Source: Allomyces macrogynus ATCC 38327 (lineage: Eukaryota; Blastocladiomycota; Blastocladiomycetes; Blastocladiales; Blastocladiaceae). Taken from it: a DNA stretch of 19,317 bases. The stretch spans positions 676,213-695,529 of the forward strand of contig GG745351.1 of NCBI GenBank assembly GCA_000151295.1. The letters run 5' to 3'. A program made the position numbers and the translations under genes. The notes below the pieces were generated by a model. It saw nothing but the letters and a program-made list of their open reading frames with translations. It was not told the origin of the DNA and did not search any database. Every line of letters starts with the position of its first letter. The first letter of the stretch is position 1. Shown here piece by piece: positions 1 through 9,500 of this stretch.

Positions 1-1
1 A

Positions 2-94
2 ACGGCGGCCGGCAGGGGCGTGGGCCACGTCCATCATCCGGTCGAATGCGCTCGCGCGCTCAGCGGGCGCCGGGGTCAGGTTCGGCCGCGGCAT
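2..94 (-). CDS. 5' end of an unidentified protein-coding gene (runs off the left edge)
   Basis: An ATG at 94 (reverse strand) opens a frame of 31 codons that stays open to the left edge. The start context is CACCATGC, the same as at the other starts in this window. A TATA box lies 32-39 nt upstream (126-133), the right distance for a core promoter. The visible peptide begins MPRPNLTPAPAERASAFDR and is Pro/Ala/Arg-rich, like a disordered N-terminus or a targeting leader. I do not recognise the family. The gene lies head-to-tail behind PEX11 on the same strand. The call rests on start context, TATA spacing and an open frame only, so it could still be a chance ORF. Confidence 0.5.
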   Translation of the reverse strand, partial: MPRPNLTPAPAERASAFDRMMDVAHAPAGRR

Positions 95-125
95 GGTGAT
101 GCGTGGAGTGCGGGAGGTCGTTGGT

Positions 126-133
126 ATTTTATA
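126..133 (-). promoter_or_regulatory. TATA box of the left-edge gene
   Basis: The reverse strand reads CTATAAAATA here, a near-perfect TATA element. It is 32 nt upstream of the ATG at 94, which would place the transcription start only a few bases before the start codon and give a very short leader. I saw no comparable TATA element in front of the other genes. Confidence 0.55.
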
Positions 134-212
134 GTGTCGAGGTCGCGGTCAGTGGCTGCTCGCTCGAACGCCAATAGGCAGCATGAAGGGAAGCGCGAGA
201 CGCGTGGGTCTG

Positions 213-242
213 TCCAGCACTCTCCAGCACTCTCCAGCACTC
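213..242. repeat. 3 x 10 bp tandem repeat (TCCAGCACTC)
   Basis: Three perfect head-to-tail copies of TCCAGCACTC occupy 213-222, 223-232 and 233-242. The third copy runs directly into the left arm of the palindrome at 236-263. They lie in the spacer between the PEX11 3' end and the promoter of the left-edge gene. Confidence 0.9.
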
Positions 243-263
243 TTCGTTTAAACGAAGAGTGCT
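236..263. repeat. Perfect 28 bp palindrome
   Basis: The two 14-base arms are exact reverse complements with no spacer, centred on GTTTAAAC (between 249 and 250). The arm is AGCACTCTTCGTTT. Symmetry breaks at 235/264. It lies about 100 bp upstream of the TATA box of the left-edge gene and about 140 bp past the PEX11 stop codon. It could be a dimeric transcription-factor site, a cruciform, or a 3'-end hairpin for PEX11; the sequence does not say which. Confidence 0.9.
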
Positions 264-406
264 CCCTCCCTCTTATGTATATCTGCCCGAAAAAATACAT
301 CACCACACCGTGCAGGTGTCGCCGGCGCTGCTATCGCACGCAAGACAATGCTCAATATGTATTACACGCCCCCAACCTGCCCCACGGCCGACCAACAGCA
401 CTTCGC

Positions 407-1165
407 TCATGCCGTCGCCTTCCACATGCGAATGTACCCAGCGACCCCACCCAACACGCCAAAGAACCCGACCCACCACTGCGGCATCGGGTAGGTCGGC
501 AACGACCAATGAATCGCCATCGGCAAATCGGCCAGCTGCGCGACCAGCCGCAGCTCGAGGTCCTTGAGCCGCGCACGGGCCTTGGCACGGTCGGCCCCCA
601 CCGCGCGTGCCTCTTGCCGCGCCGCACGCAGTCCACGCACGATCGTGACGAGCTCAAGCACGATCCACCCGGCCCAGGCCATGCACGACGCGCGCGACCA
701 CCGGTCGGCTGCGAGCGCGCTGATCTTGATGATATTGTGCGCCGACAGCCAATACATGAGTTCGGCGGGCGCGTAGATGAGCATCAGCAAGTTTTGCGTG
801 CGGTCGAGCGCAGTCGGGTTGTACTCGTTGCCCCACGCGTACTCGATGCTCGGCAGCGTCGAGAGCACGCGCATCGTAATGCGCGCATCCGTCAACGGGC
901 CGGCAAGGGCTTTCAGTGTCGCGAGGTGCGGGCTCGTCGGATTGCGCTTGGCCAGCGACGACGCGACAAGCGTGAGCGTGTAGACGATCAAGCGGAAGAC
1001 CTGCAGGTGCAACCCGGTGTGAGCGAAACCGGCGCGCGACAAGGGCAAAACGCGCCCACGAAACGACGGTACCTTGTCGAGCCCGTAGACATTGGTCGTG
1101 AGCTTGGTAAACCGCACAAGCCAGTTGCGAATCGCCTTTTCCGATGCTACAGATAGAACCGCCAT
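407..1165 (-). CDS. PEX11: PEX11-family peroxisomal membrane protein (PEX11C-like)
   Basis: Two exons, 1165-1073 and 1000-407, give 228 residues. PEX11 proteins remodel and elongate the peroxisome membrane before fission. The N-terminus carries the family's GxDKVxRL-type signature (YGLDK, then VFRLIVYTL across the junction). The middle has the conserved LIYAPAELMYWLSAH stretch. A hydrophobic segment follows, then LADLPMAIHW and a C-terminal glycine-rich membrane segment (VGFFGVLGGVAGYI), as in PEX11C/gamma. The start ATG at 1165 has context CACCATGG; the frame continues upstream to about 1261 but contains no earlier ATG. The 72 nt intron (1072-1001, GTACCG...CTGCAG) is a multiple of three and has no stop codon, so simple ORF calling reads through it and adds 24 wrong residues. 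Removing it restores the signature. The gene appears to have its own promoter to the right. Confidence 0.88.
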   Translation of the reverse strand: MAVLSVASEKAIRNWLVRFTKLTTNVYGLDKVPSFRGRVLPLSRAGFAHTGLHLQVFRLIVYTLTLVASSLAKRNPTSPHLATLKALAGPLTDARITMRVLSTLPSIEYAWGNEYNPTALDRTQNLLMLIYAPAELMYWLSAHNIIKISALAADRWSRASCMAWAGWIVLELVTIVRGLRAARQEARAVGADRAKARARLKDLELRLVAQLADLPMAIHWSLPTYPMPQWWVGFFGVLGGVAGYIRMWKATA

Positions 1166-1880
1166 GGTGCTGTGCCGACTCCAAACCCGCGCGTCGTCAG
1201 GACACGTGTGCGCTAAAATCTCGCGCGTCTTTGCCGCGTTCTTGACAAACTCGTCGTTCAATTGGGGTCAGACCAGGTGCGCGAGCGCCTGGTTCCGCGT
1301 ACTTCAATCAATCGCTCTGCCCGAAATGAAAAGTCGTGGTCGTGATCGAGCCGCTGGCTGGAACCGGTCCAATAATACTGATGTAGCGTCTACGCGCGAC
1401 GTCACGATGCAGCAACTCGCAGCGGTATGGATGGCCGAAGTCGGCGAAGCGGACGTTGATGATCGTTGTTGCTGGCCGTCAGGAACCGCTCTTGGCCGCC
1501 GAAATGTGGGGATGCCGGCAGTCGCAGCCTTCGTTTCTTGACAGTGTTGTTGGTCGTGTGCGGGGGAGAGCCGGAATGGCTTTCACAGCGTTGCCGATGG
1601 ATGGCCGAAGTTGCCTAAGTGGCCGGAGGGGGCCGGGGCCGCAAAGAAATGGTGATGAATAATGATATTGAACGACCTGACATGCACGTGTAAAATGTCT
1701 CACACCCCCAGACTGGCGGAGGCACCCGAGCAAGGTTGAGAGGGTCGCCCAACGTCGAATGAAAATAAAAGCGTCACACATGGCCTTGGCGGCCGGTGAT
1801 GAGGACTGCCATCGGCAAGAATGTCGATCCAGTTGTGAGAACAACCGAGCGAGCAAAGCAAGAGAGCGAAAGTCGGCCAA

Positions 1881-2081
1881 GCCTGGCAGCATGGGTTACA
1901 ACCAAGTCATGATCCTTGGGGTTGTTGCTGTGTGGACCTCATCATCAGGGATAGCCTTGAGTGCAAGCCTGTTAGCGTGTGCCACAAGGAGCACCTCCCA
2001 AATCATGAGCCAGTTAACCAAATAACACTTGTCGCCAGGGTTAGCCTTCCATGCCAGCCTGGCAGCATGGATGGTTACAAC
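1881..2081 (+). repeat. Diverged direct repeats around GCCTGGCAGCATGG
   Basis: GCCTGGCAGCATGG followed by GTTACAACC occurs at 1881-1903, and again with a 2 base insertion at 2057-2081. A more diverged copy (TAGCCTT..TGCAAGCCTGTTAGCGTG) begins near 1951 and resembles the sequence leading into the second copy. The copies are about 100-175 bp apart, which suggests old local duplication. Confidence 0.6.
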
Positions 2082-2366
2082 CTACTGGCTTTGTGATTTT
2101 GCTATGATATGTTTTATTCTGTGCACGACAGGCTCTGCATTGCTTGGGTGTGCCGAGTAACGCGACAGGATGCAAGCAGCGACCTTTTGGTGCTGCCAGT
2201 CTTCAGAACAAATGTCACAATGATGCTTCTCAAGTTTTGAGCACTCCCCCCTTACTCCTCATTCAATCCCCACACTTGTTACCCCCACAATGAAAGTTAA
2301 TAGTGATAAAACACCTTCAGAATAATTGCCGAGCAATTCGGTTCAGAAAAAGCTGGAACTGCCAAA

Positions 2367-2390
2367 TGCATGCATACATGCATGCATGCA
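2367..2390. repeat. TGCA/ATGC microsatellite
   Basis: The stretch alternates TGCA tetranucleotides with one interruption (TGCATGCATACATGCATGCA and onward). It is self-complementary and lies inside the gene-free region. Confidence 0.85.
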
Positions 2391-2863
2391 ATGGGGAGTC
2401 GTTTGATACTATGGGATCACAAGGATGTGAGTTGTGACCTCACACCATGGGAGATTGATTTCAAGGCAAGCGAGGAGTGCACCAGGCACAAAATCGCGGA
2501 ATTGGGTGCCGGAAATGAGACTAGGCGAGGGCCATGGCGCAAAGTGAATTATTTCCAGGCTGCCATGGCTAGGTTACTGCACGCACACATCAGGCTTCAC
2601 GGCCATACTTTTTTGCTCAACAAGGTCTATCAAATGGTGGGCGATGGCCGCTGCAACAGGACGGCAGGATGGGAATATGCATTCGCGCAAATATTGACCT
2701 GCAACTTGCCATGAACATAGATAGATCTTTCACAGCATGAAAGCGCATCACCCTCAAAAGCAAGCACGTCCTGATCGGTTGTAAATGGAGACATGGACTG
2801 TAGAACAGAGTGCATCAATAATAAAATACTTCACAATCCATGCTCACATGCACGATGCGTCGC

Positions 2864-5061
2864 TTACTGCTCCAAGACGACACCCATCAATGGCTCAGCA
2901 TTCACACAGCCCTCCTCCTCCTCCTCGTCGTCGTCGTCGTCGTCGTTATCTTCTGATGCTGCCGTCTGCACATTCATGAGCGTCACAGAATGGTCCTGCA
3001 TCCACTCAAACACGGCGCGCACGTCCGTCTCGACGCTATTCCACACAGACCCCATGTCGTGTGGCTCTGCGGCCGCGAGCACAGCGAAAATCGGCGCGAG
3101 GGCCTCGTCCTCGTCCTCGTCCTGGTCCTCATCCCCACGGCCTTGGACGTTGCCGCGCTCTGCTGCGAAAGAAACGTCCACGTCCGACGGCAACTTGCCC
3201 GCGCGCCACGCCCACACGAGATATGCGAAAAGCCACTCGTCGGGCCCCCACTCGGCCTCGGCCGCGTGGTCAATCAAGGGCGCCGCCGCATCCCAAAACT
3301 CGGCCGCGTCGGCAATATCGGCACTGCGCACGAGTCGCGCCGATGCGGCCTCGACCGACGCGCCCAACTGCTGCGCGGCACTTGCGAGCGCGGCTGCGAG
3401 AATCTGCGCTTGCCCGGAACGGTAAATCAGGGCCATGCGCGCACGGAACTGGCCCTGCGCCGCCGCGTCCTCGACTGGCACTAAAGCAGTCTCGATCTCG
3501 TCGCCGTCGTCGTCCGAGCTGGTCGCTTCGAGCACAGCACACTTGTGGCTGAGCAGCGACACGAGCGTGTCCCAGACGGTCATTTCGTTGCGGTGCGAGA
3601 CGTTGGTCGTGATCACGTCGACGGCACCGGTTTCGATGCGCGCGAGCTCGGTCGCGTTGGCGACGAGGACGCGCATGCACGCGACGAGCGTGGCCGGGAC
3701 CAGGTCAGCGTACCGCAGCAAGAAGAGTGACTTGAACGGCAGCAAGTTGCAGTGCGTGAGGAATGACTCCTTGCGGTCGCGCAGCGGGTCCTGGGCAAAA
3801 TTGATCTTGATAGGCACGTAGTCGTCGGGGTTGTTGGGGATGTCGAGGCAGAAGCCGTACGACAGGAGCAGTTCCTGCACGAATCGAAAATGGCGAGTCA
3901 GGATCAACGAACGCAAGGCATAAAATTCGAATGGACAGAATACGTACGTCGTTGCCCTTAGGCCCGTACGAATTGAAGACCTCTTCGCCCTTGGTCATCG
4001 CCACGCCCGTCGTGAACCAGATCCCATTGTCGCGCGTCGCGTCCCACATCATCGACTGTCCACGGCGGTGGTTGAGCATGTCAAACAGCGGCCAGAGCGC
4101 CAAGAAGCACTTGCACGGCGGGTACTTGCCGTCGGGCCCCGGCTGTATGACCGCGTGCACGCCATCCCGCCCAATCCCAGCGACATCGTCGTCCTTGGAC
4201 TCTTTGGTCCGCCCTTGCTCGACGACGCGCAAGTCCGACGGGAATGCGCGCGACGAGCATGACGTCCGAGCCCACAGGAAATTCGCAAACGTGAGCGTGC
4301 TCGTGTCGCCCCAAACCTCCAGGAACCGGTCTAGAATCACCACCTTGGCGGCAGCGAAATCGGCCTGCAGCTCGGCCTCCTTTTCGGCCACAACAAAGTG
4401 CAGGTTGGTCCCGCGCAGCCACGCGCGCTCGCGCTCGGGCCAGAACAAGGGTGTATCGTAGGACCGCGGCAGGGCGCGCAAGTACGGGAACCACATACTG
4501 GCGCGGCCCTTGTTAAAGAACTCGTGCACAATGAACAGCCACAGGATCGTCTTGGTGCACACGTGCTGCGCCGGGTACTCGTCGAGCGGGATCGTCGCGT
4601 TGTAGGCCAGCAGCGCACGGCCCAGGTCGGATGCGAGCGCGTCCGTCTCGGACAGGATCAAGTGGTTCGGGACAAAGGCAACGTCGGCGCCCGCGGGAAT
4701 GTTGGACTTGGCAAAGACACCAAAGCCCTCGGCTGGTCACGGTCATGGTCATGACAAGGAATCGAGCAGGGTCAGACCAAATGCCTTGCCGAGAGATCGA
4801 GCCAAATCTTCACAAATTATTCGACTTACAGGTCTCCGATTTGCGCAGGCAAATGTTGTCCAAGTTGCCGCCATTGTCGAGAATCCACTTTTCCAGCCGG
4901 CGGTAATCGGCCTCGGCAGGTTCGGCGTCGTAGTCGATAGGTTCGAGCCGCGCGCGCTTCTCTGGGCGGTCTACCGACCCGGCGCCGTGATGTGATTGCT
5001 GGTGGTGTTGCTCCATGCCGCCATGGTCGGCGCCTGCAATGGGCCGAGGTTGGCCTGCCAT
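2864..5061 (-). CDS. SET-domain protein lysine methyltransferase (Rubisco LSMT/SETD-like class)
   Basis: Three exons (5061-4830, 4732-3948, 3874-2864) encode 675 residues. The start ATG at 5061 lies in CACCATGG. The first 77 residues are polar and probably disordered except for a YRRLEKWILDNGG segment. The SET domain begins at about residue 79 (EGFGVFAKSNIPAG) and is split by a long insert, as in the LSMT/SETD3/Efm1/RKM class. It then has FDMLNHRR (Asn298-His299) and NSYGPKGND|ELLLSYGF with the catalytic Tyr333; the second intron falls exactly at the bar. These are the SAM-binding and active-site motifs. The remaining 330 or so residues fit the helical substrate-binding domain of that class. 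They end with two acidic runs, one at about 647-660 encoded by a GTC/CTC microsatellite. The family methylates lysine (or histidine in SETD3) on ribosomal proteins, elongation factors or actin. The target here cannot be told. Introns are 97 nt (GTAAGT) and 73 nt (GTACGT). Confidence 0.9.
2911..2946. repeat. Coding trinucleotide repeat (CTC)n(GTC)n
   Basis: Five CTC units followed by about six GTC units lie in the last exon of the SET gene. Read on the reverse strand they encode the Asp/Glu run near the C-terminus. A related imperfect tract at about 3103-3130 encodes a second Asp/Glu-rich stretch. Slippage here would change the length of the acidic tail without a frameshift. Confidence 0.85.
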
Positions 5062-5557
5062 GGTGGATGATATTTTGGTTGATCACGAGGTGGGTTGCTG
5101 AGCAGCAAAGCGTGAGAGAATGTGCTGAACACTGATCGCTTGTTTGCTTCGACCTCGTTCATCTCGTTCAACCTGCTCGATCGACCCTGACTGAGCCAAC
5201 AGAACACTTTTCGACCACCATTTCGTTCCCTTCCCATAATCGGCATCATTACAATCACTGTCCTGCTCGCCGCGCGACCCTACGCGCACCGTGGATATAC
5301 ATCGCGGGCGGCGCGGCCGAACCGCTCGGCCCGTCGTCTTCCTTACCGACCTCTCCGCATGCCGATCCGAGGCCGAGCACGACGACAAGCTCAACGCAAG
5401 CACACGAAGATTTTGGAATAATGGTGCTTCATTTGGGCAAACACGAGAGGCAGGTAAACCAAGACTATATCGCCAGGAAACACACGAGAAACAAACCTGT
5501 CAGCTCGCGATCGCTGCCGCGGGTGGCCAGCTGCACAACGCGCTGTTACCGTTTGGC
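5062..5557. other. Intergenic: SET-gene promoter and complex I subunit 3' region
   Basis: This 496 bp stretch lies between two head-to-tail genes. It must hold the promoter of the SET gene (left part) and the 3' end of the complex I subunit gene (right part). I found no TATA box, RNA gene or convincing exon in it. Confidence 0.55.
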
Positions 5558-6317
5558 CTAGTTGGCGACCTGCCCGGCCGCCTGCAGATCCTTGTAGAGG
5601 TCCCAGTTGACGCCCTGGTTGTGGTGCACAAAGTTGAACCACGGGAGCCACGCTACACACGGACGGAAACGGAGCGAGTTCGGTTCGAGCAAGTCGAATC
5701 GGGTCAGCACACGGGACGGGATCGCCGCAACAAAATGGACGGGCGAGCAAACGCAGGTGCGTACAGAACGACAGCGCCGTGTAGCGCGAGTGGCGTGCCG
5801 ACACGCCTTGCAGGTAGGGCTCGAGAGACGACTTGCCGAGGTGGTGTTCCTTGCCCGCGGCGCGCGCAGCGACAAACTCGGCACGGTCCTTCTCGATTTC
5901 GCGCTGGTTCTCGCTCACACCCCAGAAGCGGACTACGATCGCAGCACATGGTATTGATCAGCCCGTGAACACGCGCAGCACCGGCTCGCCTCGATCAGCA
6001 TGACCAGAGCACGCGCCTGACGGTGCGTGCGACGGTCAGGTTGGGCGAACCGAGAACAGGGATCCGACCGTACAGCTCGACTGCTGGTACGCGAGGAAGA
6101 ATCCGCCGACAAACCCGAGCGCGGCGGCGGCCTTGAGCCCGAGCGGCAGGCTCTTGGTCGGGCGCTGCATGTCGACCCAGTAGTAGGTGGCGGGCGCGGC
6201 GGCCGTCGACGCGGCCCAGAGACCATAGTCCTCAAGACGCAGGAACCGCATCACGCGGCCAAACGTCGGGTCCGAGTCGATGGGCGTGAACTCAGTCTCG
6301 TGCTGGCGGAATGGCAT
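5558..6317 (-). CDS. NUXM: Mitochondrial complex I 21 kDa subunit (fungal NUXM / 20.9 kDa type)
   Basis: Three exons (6317-6074, 5932-5765, 5652-5558) encode 168 residues. This is an accessory membrane-arm subunit of NADH:ubiquinone oxidoreductase known from fungi. The N-terminus has the family pattern TEFTPIDSDPTFGRVMRFLR. Two hydrophobic segments follow (about residues 30-47 and 60-79), ending GGFFLAYQQSS. The next part, FRFWGVSENQREIEKD, leads into LEPYLQGVSARHSRYTALSF and the C-terminal LPWFNFVHH. Both splice joins fall inside conserved words (SSF|RFW and SFS|WLPWF), which fixes the phases. The introns, 141 nt (GTACGG...TAG) and 112 nt (GTACGC...TAG), are longer than most here. The start ATG is in CACCATGC. 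Upstream, 273 bp separate it from the end of the CEP89-like gene. The length matches the family, and the protein is expected in the inner mitochondrial membrane. Confidence 0.92.
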
Positions 6318-6590
6318 GGTGGCAGGCGAGTGGGTCTGTGGTCGAGGGGCGCCAGGCAGGGATCAAGAGGCAATACGCCGGGTTCGCGCAGCGACTGCAG
6401 CAAGTGCCGGCTGTTGGTCGTGGTTGCAGCCGCGGTGGTCGTCGATTTCGCAACGGTTGGGCGTGACTGGCCTGGTTTGGGCCAAGTTCCGATGCAAAGG
6501 CCCACTTCCAACAGGCACAACCGGGAAAACCCCGAAAAACCTGGCTCTTCCTCAAAATCTGCACGTAACACGTGAGCTTTGTTCAAGCCA

Positions 6591-9500
6591 TCACCTGACA
6601 TTGCGAATACGTCGCAGTTCCGCTTCCAAGTGCAGCGCAAGCGCGTTCGACGACGAGTCCGGGTCGGCCATCACCGGCGTTGGCCTGCAATCGAGCGCAA
6701 TGGGCGGTCGTCGATGATTGGTTCGAGGAGTGAGGTTGAACGGGCGGTCGCGCCACCATGAAGCGAAGAACGGTCGAATAGGTGGAACGGAGGGTCGTCG
6801 AAAGTGGTGGAGAACGTTCATCAGTCGGTGGAGAGCGATAAATGGTAGTTGTGGAGGTGGTCATGGTCAACATTTGCCTGTACAAACGCGCGACGGTCGC
6901 GAAACAACGTACAAGCGTCCGGGCAAATCGCGCATGACCGCGACCGGTGTCCTCTGCGTCGACCCAGTCTCGTCGTCCCCCAAATCCAAGTTGGCCAAGT
7001 CGAACGCGCTTTCCTTGCGGATGATCCGGTCCATTCGCCTTTGCAGTGCCCGCTTTTCGCGCCGCATCTCCACTTGCGCGCGCACAGCTTCTTGCAGCTT
7101 GAGACTGAGCTCCTCGCTGTGCAGCGCCGCGTCGCGGTACTTTTGCTGCAGCACGGCCATCGTGGCCTTGGTCTCCTGCAGCTCCCTGTGCAGCTTATGC
7201 CGCGCGGTCTTGTCCGAGCGCAGCTCGCGCAGGGCCTCGTCCTTGCTGACGAGTGCATCCGAGAGCTTGGTGCGCAGCGTCAAGACGAGCGTCTCATAGT
7301 CGTGCGCCAACTTGTCGTGCTCGGCTTTCCACCGCGTTTGCTGCTCGTGCGCTTTGGTGATGCTCGAGCGCAGGTCGTCGGAGACCGTCTTGAGCTGCGC
7401 CGTGACCCGGTCGAGGTCTTGCCGCAGCTTCTTGATCTAGACGAGCGACCGCATCAGTCGTCTCCACGCTCGCTCCGAGAATTAAACGGAAATGAGCGCA
7501 CCTGCCCCTCGTACTTGCGCGTCAACAGAGTGACATTGGATTGAGCTTGCCGCTCCACCCGATCCTTTTGCGCACCGAGCTCCTCCATGGCCGTTTGCGC
7601 GTCGGCATACTTGGCCGAGAACTTGGCGTTGTCTTCCTGGATCATGGGGTCGGTCGCATCGTCAAATCACACCGACTTGACTCATTGAGCAGCAATCTCG
7701 CCTACCCTCAAGTCCTCGATCAAGGCTTCGGCTTTGGTCGCTCGCCTCGTCTGGTGCTGCAAGTTTTCGGCGGCTGACTGCCGGCCCTGCTCGCTCTTGA
7801 CATTGGCCCGCTCCAAACTATCTTGCATTCTTGGCACAAAGACGTTCCGCTCGTCAGGAGCCGGGCGGAACAAACCGGCAGTGAGCGAAAGGTAACGTAC
7901 ACACTCTGCTGGTACATCAAATTGTTGCGCTCGCGCTCGCACGCCCGCAGCTTGGCGCTCAGCTCCTCGATCACGCCGCGCATCCGCGCATGCTCGTTCG
8001 GGGCATTGCGCTGCACCGCGCGCAGCTCCTCGTCGACGGTGCGCTTATCGCGCAACGCGCGCTCGAGCTGGTTCATGGTCGTTGCGTGCGTGCTCCTCAG
8101 CGCCTCGAGCTCGGCCGTCAATCGCGCCACCTCGACCTCGGCCTCGGTCTTGACCTTGGTGAACTCCCTCTTGGCCACACTCGACGCCATGACCTCGTCG
8201 ACAAGCTTGCGCAACTCGTCCACTTGTTTACTACTCTCGTCGAGCGCCGTCGCGAGCCGGTCGCGATCAATCCTTAGCCCTTCGGCGCGCTCGTCGGCAT
8301 TCTTGAGTTGCACGAGATATGCGTCCTCCCTCGCCTGCCCATCTTTGACCCGGTCCTCGAGCGACTCGACGGCCTCGTGCATCTTCTGGTGCTGCTCCAT
8401 CAATCCCTTGACCTGCGCGGCTGTCGACTGCGCTTGCGCAACGAGCTGCACGACCTCCTCGTCCTTGGCGCGCACCGCCGCGACCATGGCCTTGTTGCTG
8501 TTCGCCGCGGCCTCGAGTTCCGCAAGCGTGTCCTGGAATCGCGCCGTCACGGCGTGCAATGCTGCCTGCAGGTCCTTGACACGCGTCGACAGATTGTGCG
8601 CGTCGACGTCGCGCCGGCGCAGCGAGTCGGCGAGATGGTCACGCTCGGATTCGAGGTCGCGCACGTCGGTCATGGCGTCGGCGAGCTGCGACTCGAGGTC
8701 AGTCTTGGCGTCCTTGAGCAAGCTGCACCTGCGTGTGTAGCGACTGCCGTGTCTTGGTGGATTGCGGAAAGTGCCGGTGCGCGAAATGCAGTTCGTGCCG
8801 CAGTTTTTGCCCTTCCTTGCGCAGCTGCTGGTTCTGCTGGATCGCGAGCTTATCCTCGGGACTGTGGGGGGGGGGGGGGGGGTGGCGAAGGTCAGTGAAT
8901 CGAAAAATAAACGGCGGTGAGGTGTGATGAGCAAAACGTACTTGGTCGTCGAGCGCGGGAGCGGTGGGGGTGCGGATGCGGGTGCGGGTGACTTGGCGTG
9001 GGCGCCGTCCTCCTTGGCGCTCAGCTTGCCCTTCAGGTCCTCGACGGCCGAGTGCAGGTCCTCGTTTTCTGCGACGAGGGCCTCGCAGCGGTCGACGAGC
9101 TCGGGCACCTGGTTCTGCAGAAACGGGTCGCGCACGATCAGCACCGGGTGAACAGGGCATCGACGGGAGGACCAGCATCAAAACGAACCTCGTACTCTGC
9201 CAAACGAGCGAGCAACTTCGTGACGAGCTCATCAAAGCAACTGAGCAATGGGCTGAGCGAATCGGCGTCCCAGAGCCACGAGGCCTCGCCCGATGCCAGG
9301 AACTCGGACTAGACGTGGAGTTGAAGCGCTCGTAAGCAAGATAGATCACGAGCGACCCGTGAAAATGAGCGGACCAGGTTCGTCTTTTCGCCCATGAACT
9401 GTTTCTCGTCCTTGCACCGCGCCAATTCGCTGTTCAAGCGGCCGACTAGCCCACCATCGACAGATTCAGTTGCCGGTGACTCTGTCCGTTCTCGCTGAGT

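Larger units (their letters stand above)
95..406. other. Intergenic spacer between PEX11 and the left-edge gene
   Basis: It holds the PEX11 3' untranslated region at the right and the promoter of the left-edge gene at the left (TATA box, tandem repeat and palindrome listed separately). Frames crossing it have no recognisable protein content. Confidence 0.6.
1166..2863. other. 1.7 kb gene-free stretch: PEX11 promoter side and SET-gene 3' side
   Basis: The first part (about 1166-1640) is GC-rich and should contain the PEX11 promoter. It includes a 15 bp direct repeat, ATGGATGGCCGAAGT, at 1427-1441 and 1597-1611. From about 1640 to 2860 the sequence looks poorer in GC than the genes around it. 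It contains decayed repeats and a TGCA microsatellite (listed separately). Open frames here, such as 2370-2714 (+) and 1479-1892 (-), show no recognisable domain and no flanking exon that fits. It could be decayed mobile-element DNA or a non-coding transcript; I see no terminal repeats or transposase remnant. Confidence 0.5.

Noticed and set aside
20..1156. Long plus-strand frame (378 codons)
   Set aside because: It is antisense to PEX11, Arg/His-rich without domains, and a by-product of high GC.
2370..2714. Plus-strand frame of 114 codons in the gene-poor island
   Set aside because: No recognisable motif, poor start context (microsatellite), no matching exons; kept only as a note on the island.
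4940..4949. tRNA B-box-like GGTTCGAGCC
   Set aside because: It lies inside SET exon 1; no A box, acceptor stem or cloverleaf fits around it.
6591..6671. Separate small gene starting at the ATG at 6671
   Set aside because: The same frame joins in phase to CEP89 exon 8 as its terminal coiled-coil exon, and no sensible second exon follows before the complex I gene.
8711..8750. A 16 or 22 nt intron explaining the CEP89 frame change
   Set aside because: All other introns are at least 59 nt; such lengths are not credible for fungal splicing. A frameshift is simpler.
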